From: CAYLMG01 sp964464635 | Lineage (GTDB): Bacteria; Planctomycetota; Phycisphaerae; Sedimentisphaerales; Anaerobacaceae | NCBI GenBank assembly: GCA_964464635.1 | Contig: CAYXGT010000035.1 | Location: forward strand, 1 to 25,961 | DNA length: 25,961 nucleotides | Direction: 5' to 3' | Shown here: in pieces, positions 21,199 through 25,961 of the stretch | How positions within the stretch are numbered: the first letter of the stretch is position 1 | Layout of the letters: the number at the start of each line of letters is the position of its first letter | Notes under the pieces: model-generated | Databases searched by the model: none | Seen by the model: the letters and a program-made list of their open reading frames with translations, nothing else | What the model was told of the DNA's origin: nothing | Translations under genes and position numbers: made by a program

Positions 21199-22995
21199 AT
21201 GGCCAGTGCCTTAGTAATACTGATAATTTTAATATTCGCAGCATATCACTTTCAAAAAGGTGGACTCATAAAGTCTTTCGGAATGTTAATATTAACACTT
21301 TCCGCAAGTATTATCAGCTTCGCATACTTCGAGCTTCTGGCAAATTTGCTAATCCCTAAACTGCCCGAAAGTTTACTCAAGTTTACAGGCTGGATGCATC
21401 CTCTTTGCTTTGTGCTCATCTTTGCCTTATCATTAGCCCTTTTACAGACTATACTAAACCAGCTTCTTCGTCAGAAAATTGAGTTCGAGAAAAAGCTGGA
21501 ACAAACCGTAAGTGTTATTTTCGGCATACTGATGGGCTTTATCATTTCCGGTCTTCTTCTTACCGTCCTTGATATGGCGCCTCTGCCTCCGAAATATCCC
21601 TACCAGCGATTCGACACTAATCGGCCTGACCCGCAGAATCCAAAAAAAGTACTGCTAAATCCGGACGGATTTATCAACTGGCTGTTCGGTCATATCAGCT
21701 CAGGCAGCTTCAGCGCCTTCAACAAAAACATAAGTTTTGCCGCGGTGCACCCCCGTTACATCGACCAGTTGTTTCTGAATCGACAGGGCGTACCTGACAA
21801 AATTCAAATCGTCTCCGTCGGCAATGAAATAGCATTGCCTGCACAAAACGCCGCCTGGTTCGCGCCCGAAGACTTAAAAGACACCGAGTCAAATCCCGTC
21901 GCCCCGAAAACAGCAGGCAATTTTGTCATCATAAGAACAGGCATAAAAAGGCTGAATATCAAAACGAAATGCCGGTTCACTATTTCTCAATTAAGACTGA
22001 TTTGCAAACCGAAAAACGGCCCGAAACAATTTACCGGCAAAGCTGTCGGCCTGCACCCGATCGGGTACCTTAAAACCGGCGATATAATGCAAAAAACAAA
22101 ATTAAATGACATAATTGAGCTTACACGTGATGATTTGTCCGACCAGCTTCCGGGAGGCTTTGGAAAATGGATAGACTTCGTTTTTGAGGTGCCAAATGAT
22201 TTAACCACAGCAATGATAGAATTCAGGCAAAACAGTATCGCCAGGGTCCCTGAACCGGTCAGCGCCGATAAAGTCCTGTCAGCAAGCTTCTTCATTCCCG
22301 CTTCGCAATGCGCCAAAGATTTTGCGGAAATAGAACCCGTCAGTTCCGCAAAGATTTACGGCATTTCAATGACGGCCCAGATGAAGCTGCTGGAGGAATT
22401 ATCCCTCGAAATAGAAACCGGAACCGATTTCACCCAATATCAGACGGACAACACTATCGAACAGCCTCAATTCAAAGATTCAAAGATCGAGTATGTCAGA
22501 GCCGAGCTGATAACGCAAACAAGAGGAGAACAAACTGCAGACGCTTATCGCGGTTATTCTCTTAAAGGCCTCGCTTCAATGCTGGAACCCCTCGAAGGAT
22601 ATAATCTTCTCAGCCTGAAATGCAACAATCCGGATATCGGTTCCGAAATAACAGGCTCCCGGCTTCCCGTCCTTAACGAATTGAGCGGCCGGGTTCATAA
22701 AGCCGTCGGTGTTATAGCCTGTGGAAAACTTGGTAATGAATTCATCTACGAAATAGATTTTTGCGCCGTAACCGCCGACCAAAAACCTGACGGCCTTGTC
22801 AGGGCAGAAGACGGCACTATCGAAAAACCATTCCCTGAGTCCGTCTGGATTACGCAAAAAGCAGAACAGATTTTAGAATTTTATGTGCTCTACCTCGTAG
22901 AGCCGGGGCCGGACGTATTCATCAGTTCGGTACAGCCGGCAGGCACACAAGCCGCAGGTAAATTCAAAAAATTTGAGGCCTTCTCGGTGAAATAG
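21199..22995 (+). CDS. CvpA-like membrane protein with a large C-terminal domain
   Basis: The 598-aa protein begins with about four hydrophobic segments (1-16, 27-52, 66-90, 104-126), laid out like the colicin V production/CvpA family. Residues from about 130 to the end form a large soluble domain, much longer than the usual 160-200 aa CvpA protein. It contains beta-rich runs such as FVIIRTGIKRLNIKTKCRFTI and VGVIACGKLGNEFIYEIDF; I do not recognise a named domain in it. GGAG stands seven bases before the ATG. It is third in the pilT-like operon, so it may work with the two ATPases at the membrane, but this is inferred from context only. Confidence 0.75.
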   Translation: MASALVILIILIFAAYHFQKGGLIKSFGMLILTLSASIISFAYFELLANLLIPKLPESLLKFTGWMHPLCFVLIFALSLALLQTILNQLLRQKIEFEKKLEQTVSVIFGILMGFIISGLLLTVLDMAPLPPKYPYQRFDTNRPDPQNPKKVLLNPDGFINWLFGHISSGSFSAFNKNISFAAVHPRYIDQLFLNRQGVPDKIQIVSVGNEIALPAQNAAWFAPEDLKDTESNPVAPKTAGNFVIIRTGIKRLNIKTKCRFTISQLRLICKPKNGPKQFTGKAVGLHPIGYLKTGDIMQKTKLNDIIELTRDDLSDQLPGGFGKWIDFVFEVPNDLTTAMIEFRQNSIARVPEPVSADKVLSASFFIPASQCAKDFAEIEPVSSAKIYGISMTAQMKLLEELSLEIETGTDFTQYQTDNTIEQPQFKDSKIEYVRAELITQTRGEQTADAYRGYSLKGLASMLEPLEGYNLLSLKCNNPDIGSEITGSRLPVLNELSGRVHKAVGVIACGKLGNEFIYEIDFCAVTADQKPDGLVRAEDGTIEKPFPESVWITQKAEQILEFYVLYLVEPGPDVFISSVQPAGTQAAGKFKKFEAFSVK

Positions 22996-23043
22996 CACCA
23001 GACTCGGATTTTACAAATCGCTGCTCTGGATTAAAAGCTTTAC

Positions 23044-23196
23044 TTACCAACTGCAGACAGCCACTTCTTCGAGATTGAGCTCCATAAGATGTTCAAGATA
23101 AGCGCTTAATTCCTCCTCGCTGAAATTCGCCAGAAACTCCGGCTTTGCGGATTTGTTAATTTCGCAAATGCACTCTATCAACTCCCTTTTGCTCAT
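23044..23196 (-). CDS. Small acidic hypothetical protein, 50 aa
   Basis: A 50-codon frame, easily missed because of its size, starts at the ATG at 23196. AAGGAT lies nine bases upstream. The protein opens MSKRELIECICEINKSAK, continues with EFLANFSEEELSAYLEHLMEL and ends NLEEVAVCSW. It is helical and charged, with Cys9, Cys11 and Cys48. The pattern looks like a real coding sequence: amphipathic helices with regular hydrophobic spacing, no low-complexity run, and a good ribosome site. I do not recognise a family. It lies between the CvpA-like operon and the EF-G-like gene, opposite to both. Confidence 0.65.
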   Translation of the reverse strand: MSKRELIECICEINKSAKPEFLANFSEEELSAYLEHLMELNLEEVAVCSW

Positions 23197-23661
23197 AACT
23201 TTTAATCCTTCAAAATTAACCCCTATTAGCTTAACCAGATATCGACACCCCTCATATCTTTTCTTTAGCCCGACAGTAACAACGCCCTATAACATACACC
23301 ACAATATAAACGCCCTCTTACTGCTTTTAATACCACATATAGAATAGCCCCTGAACAATTCAGAACACCTGCTCTCAATGTCCAATAAAATCCATCTTAA
23401 CAAGGCGGTAACACACAGCAAAAAATGACAAATTTCTTAAAAAGACAAAAATTTTAAAAAATCAAAAAGCTCAAAATAACCATTGATTGCCGTCCATCAT
23501 CAAAACAAATCACGTCAGGCAAACTTATTTCAGTCCGCAAATCGCAGGCGGCCGGACCTGGAAAATCACCAAAATTTACTTGTTCTTTAAGCAGGAATAT
23601 TATAGATTCAGGGTTTTTAGAAAAGGTTAAGGCAAAACAATAAGTTTTTTGGAGGCGTCAA
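23197..23661. other. Intergenic region upstream of the EF-G-like gene
   Basis: About 465 bases without a supportable gene. It must hold the promoter of the EF-G-like gene (plus) and that of the small minus-strand gene. A TATTATAGA stretch near 23600 is a possible -10 region, but the -35 is poor, so no promoter is called. The ribosome site GGAGG stands six bases before the ATG at 23662. Confidence 0.4.
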
Positions 23662-25692
23662 ATGGCAGCTACTAAGGATATTCGTAACATAGTGCTTTTA
23701 GGACACGCCGGAAGCGGCAAAACTTCGCTCGCCGAGGCGATTCTGCACATAACAGGAGCAACAAACAGGCTCGGAAGCGTCGATGAAAAAACCAGCACCT
23801 GCGATTACTACGACGAGGAAAAAGAGCACCAGTACTCGATTCATTCCGCAATTGTACACACCGAGTATAACGGCAAAACAATCAATATCATAGACACTCC
23901 CGGCTCGCCGGACTTCATCGGCACTTCAATAACCTCTATCCCGGCGGCAGAAACTGCACTGATAGTCATAAGCGCTTCCGCAGGCATTGAAACCGTCACA
24001 CGCAAAATGTTCGAGCTCACTACCGAAGCCGAAAAGCCGAGAATAATCGTTATTAACAAAATCGATTCCGAAAACATTCATCTGCCTGAGCTGCTGAAAA
24101 ACATCCGCGAGGTTTTCGGCCCAGCCTGCCGCTGCGCAAATATTCCCGCCGCTGATAACGTATCGATAATCGACTGCATCAAAAACGATACCGGCGAATC
24201 AGCACTCGGTGACGTCGGCAAGGCTCACACAGAACTTATAGAGTCCGTCATCGAAGCTGACGACCAGCTAATGGAAAAATATCTCGGCGGTGAAAACATC
24301 ACAACGGAGCAAATCTCCGCCGTCTTCGTCAAGGCCCTGAACTCAGGCACCCTTATCCCCATAGTCTTCACGAACTCCCGAGCCGAAGTCGGAATAACTG
24401 AGCTGCTCGACATAATAGTAAATTTCACACCGTCGCCTCAGCAGGTAAAACCTGCCGTCTTGACTGATGGTGACAAAACTACCGAGCTTAAAGCAGACCC
24501 CGCCGCTGCCCTGGCTTGCCTGGTCTTCAGAATCGGTTTCGACCCGAAATCAAATATGAAAAACGCAACTATGAGAATCTTCTCCGGAACAATCAAATCA
24601 GATGCCAATATCTATAGAAACAACGAAAAAAAAGGCATAAGACCGGGCCACATCATGAAATCTCAGGGCACAGAAAACAAGGAAATACAGGCCGGTATCG
24701 CCGGCGATATCATCACGCTTACGAAGGTTGAAGAAATCAAAACAAACGACCTCGTCCACGATGGTCACCTCGCCGGAAAATTCAAACTCACCCCTCTGCC
24801 CCAGCCGATGTTCGCTCTTGCGCTTGAGCCTGCCACAAGAGGAGATGAGCAAAAAATCGGCAATGCCATCGAAAGACTAACAGAAGAGGACCCCTGCTTT
24901 AAGGTTATGCGGGACCAGCAGACAAAAGAGCTTGTCGTCAACGGACTCGGTGAACTGCATCTGAGGGTAATGCTCGAAAAAATGGAAAACCGCTTCAAGC
25001 TGTCGGTTACAACAAAAGAGCCCAAGATTCCATATCGGGAAACAATCACGGTTCCCGCCGAAGGCCACTACCGTCACAAAAAGCAGACAGGAGGTGCAGG
25101 ACAGTTCGGCGAAGTCTATCTCCGCGTCGAGCCGGCCGAACGAGAATCAGAGCCTTCATTAGTCTTTAGCTGGGACATCTTCGGCGCCTCTATTCCGGGC
25201 CAGTTCGAGCCGGCCGTCCTAAAAGGCGTAAATGACGTTATGCAGTCAGGCATCGTGGCAGGATTTCCTTTGCAGGATGTCAAAGTATCCGTTTACGATG
25301 GAAAACACCACCCCGTCGATTCAAAGGAAGTGGCGTTTCGAGCAGCCGGTAAAGGTGCTTTCAACGACGCTTTGCAAAAGGCAAAGCCGGTTCTCCTCGA
25401 GCCTATTGTTAATATCGAAGTTACAGCACCAGCCGAAAATATGGGCGATATCACCGGCGATTTGGCCTCGAAAAGGGGAAGAGTACAGGGCCAGGATATG
25501 CTGCCCGGTAACTTCGTCGTCATAAAAGCACAGGTACCGCTCGCCGAAGTTACACAATATAACAGCCAGCTCAAAAGCGTTACAGGCGGACAGGGCAGCT
25601 ACGCAATGTCACTCTCACACTATGAAATCGTGCCCACAAACGTCCAGCAGCAGGTCGTCGCACAATACGCAAAGAAAAAACAGGATGAATAA
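23662..25692 (+). CDS. EF-G-like translation GTPase (EF-G-2 class)
   Basis: This 676-aa GTPase has the full EF-G domain order. The G domain carries GHAGSGKT (14-21), DTPG (78-81) and NKID (132-135), followed by an EF-G domain II, the ELVVNGLGELHLRVML segment of domain III, domain IV with KKQTGGAGQFGEV, and a domain V ending. It belongs to the EF-G-2-like group: the usual RGITI switch I reads EHQYSIHSA, and DTPGHVDF reads DTPGSPDF, so the catalytic His is Ser82. Canonical EF-G moves tRNA and mRNA on the ribosome; the role of these paralogues is less clear. A separate, canonical fusA is expected elsewhere in the genome. GGAGG before the ATG is a good ribosome site. It is monocistronic as far as visible. 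Confidence 0.9.
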   Translation: MAATKDIRNIVLLGHAGSGKTSLAEAILHITGATNRLGSVDEKTSTCDYYDEEKEHQYSIHSAIVHTEYNGKTINIIDTPGSPDFIGTSITSIPAAETALIVISASAGIETVTRKMFELTTEAEKPRIIVINKIDSENIHLPELLKNIREVFGPACRCANIPAADNVSIIDCIKNDTGESALGDVGKAHTELIESVIEADDQLMEKYLGGENITTEQISAVFVKALNSGTLIPIVFTNSRAEVGITELLDIIVNFTPSPQQVKPAVLTDGDKTTELKADPAAALACLVFRIGFDPKSNMKNATMRIFSGTIKSDANIYRNNEKKGIRPGHIMKSQGTENKEIQAGIAGDIITLTKVEEIKTNDLVHDGHLAGKFKLTPLPQPMFALALEPATRGDEQKIGNAIERLTEEDPCFKVMRDQQTKELVVNGLGELHLRVMLEKMENRFKLSVTTKEPKIPYRETITVPAEGHYRHKKQTGGAGQFGEVYLRVEPAERESEPSLVFSWDIFGASIPGQFEPAVLKGVNDVMQSGIVAGFPLQDVKVSVYDGKHHPVDSKEVAFRAAGKGAFNDALQKAKPVLLEPIVNIEVTAPAENMGDITGDLASKRGRVQGQDMLPGNFVVIKAQVPLAEVTQYNSQLKSVTGGQGSYAMSLSHYEIVPTNVQQQVVAQYAKKKQDE

Positions 25693-25770
25693 AAATCTTC
25701 CGGATAAACAAAACGCCCTGCTGTTATACCGACACCCCCTGTTCACCAAAACTAATATGATTATATCTTC

Positions 25771-25961
25771 TCAGCGATAGATAAGAACCAGTATCATACC
25801 CAATACCGACGCCGCTGCAACAAGTGCCAATATCAATATCGCCACGCGGTAATTGGTGAGCATCTGCTCTCTTTCAACGTCAACGGTTTCCGGCTGTTGC
25901 GGAATCTCCCTGCCCTCTTCAAGCTTGCCAAGCTCAGACATATCAAATTTTTGATGAGCAC
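25771..25961 (-). CDS. C-terminal end of a single-TM protein, 5' end outside window
   Basis: A minus-strand frame ends at a TGA at 25771-25773 and is open to the right edge, so the start is likely outside the window. An ATG at 25941 (MSELGKLEEGREI) would give a 56-aa protein, but no ribosome site precedes it, so it is probably internal. The visible part is an acidic stretch (ELGKLEEGREIPQQPETVDVERE) followed by one membrane segment (VAILILALVAAASVLGMILVLIY) at the extreme C-terminus: a tail-anchored or single-pass protein. Function is unknown. Confidence 0.55.
   Translation of the reverse strand, partial: AHQKFDMSELGKLEEGREIPQQPETVDVEREQMLTNYRVAILILALVAAASVLGMILVLIYR

Overview
The window looks like part of a metagenome-assembled scaffold (there is one 10-N gap) from a planctomycete-like bacterium, probably of the Phycisphaerae/Sedimentisphaerales type. 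This is inferred from the gene mix: a lipoprotein alpha-galactosidase with NPCBM and Ig-like modules, a glycogen/maltodextrin cluster, an EF-G-2-type GTPase, a CvpA-like protein with a large extra domain, a bacterial histone, and repeat-rich intergenic DNA. No rRNA, tRNA, CRISPR array or transposase was seen, so the placement is tentative.

Layout. (1) 1-1928, minus: an O-methyltransferase is translationally coupled (ATGA) to a KaiC-like P-loop ATPase that runs off the left edge. (2) 2219-2498: a decayed GIY-YIG nuclease fragment, a 21-bp tandem repeat in which its reading frame ends, and a 15-bp inverted repeat. (3) 2537-9415, minus: carbohydrate genes, namely a GH27 alpha-galactosidase lipoprotein interrupted by the assembly gap, a glycogen debranching enzyme, a GH57 amylase-type enzyme and a GT4 glycosyltransferase. 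The last three form a likely storage-glucan operon. (4) 9857-11188: a bacterial histone-fold protein with its own terminator (minus), then two small plus-strand genes (DUF2007-like, and an Arg/Asp-rich protein with an internal start). (5) 11189-12286: about 1.1 kb of nested hairpins and repeats without a convincing gene. (6) 12287-15241, plus: an AT-rich four-gene cassette (YwgA/SocA-like protein, three-TM protein, PD-(D/E)XK-type nuclease, and a 471-aa protein with a TGT-like CxCxxC zinc motif), preceded by a near-consensus promoter and bounded by repeat DNA. This is the best candidate for an undescribed system, plausibly defence-related.

(7) 15242-16655: repeat DNA, a terminator, a secreted hypothetical protein (minus) and an intergenic region with a candidate promoter. 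(8) 16656-18056: MgtE magnesium transporter. (9) 18175-22995: a perfect TTGACA-17-TATAAT promoter drives a PilT-type ATPase, a membrane-anchored GspE/PilB-like protein whose P-loop lysine and other catalytic motifs are lost, and a CvpA-like membrane protein. (10) 23044-25961: an overlooked 50-aa gene (minus), an EF-G-2-like GTPase (plus), and the C-terminal end of a single-TM protein (minus) cut by the right edge.

All homology calls come from motif recognition by eye. No database search, codon-usage statistics or folding calculation was run.
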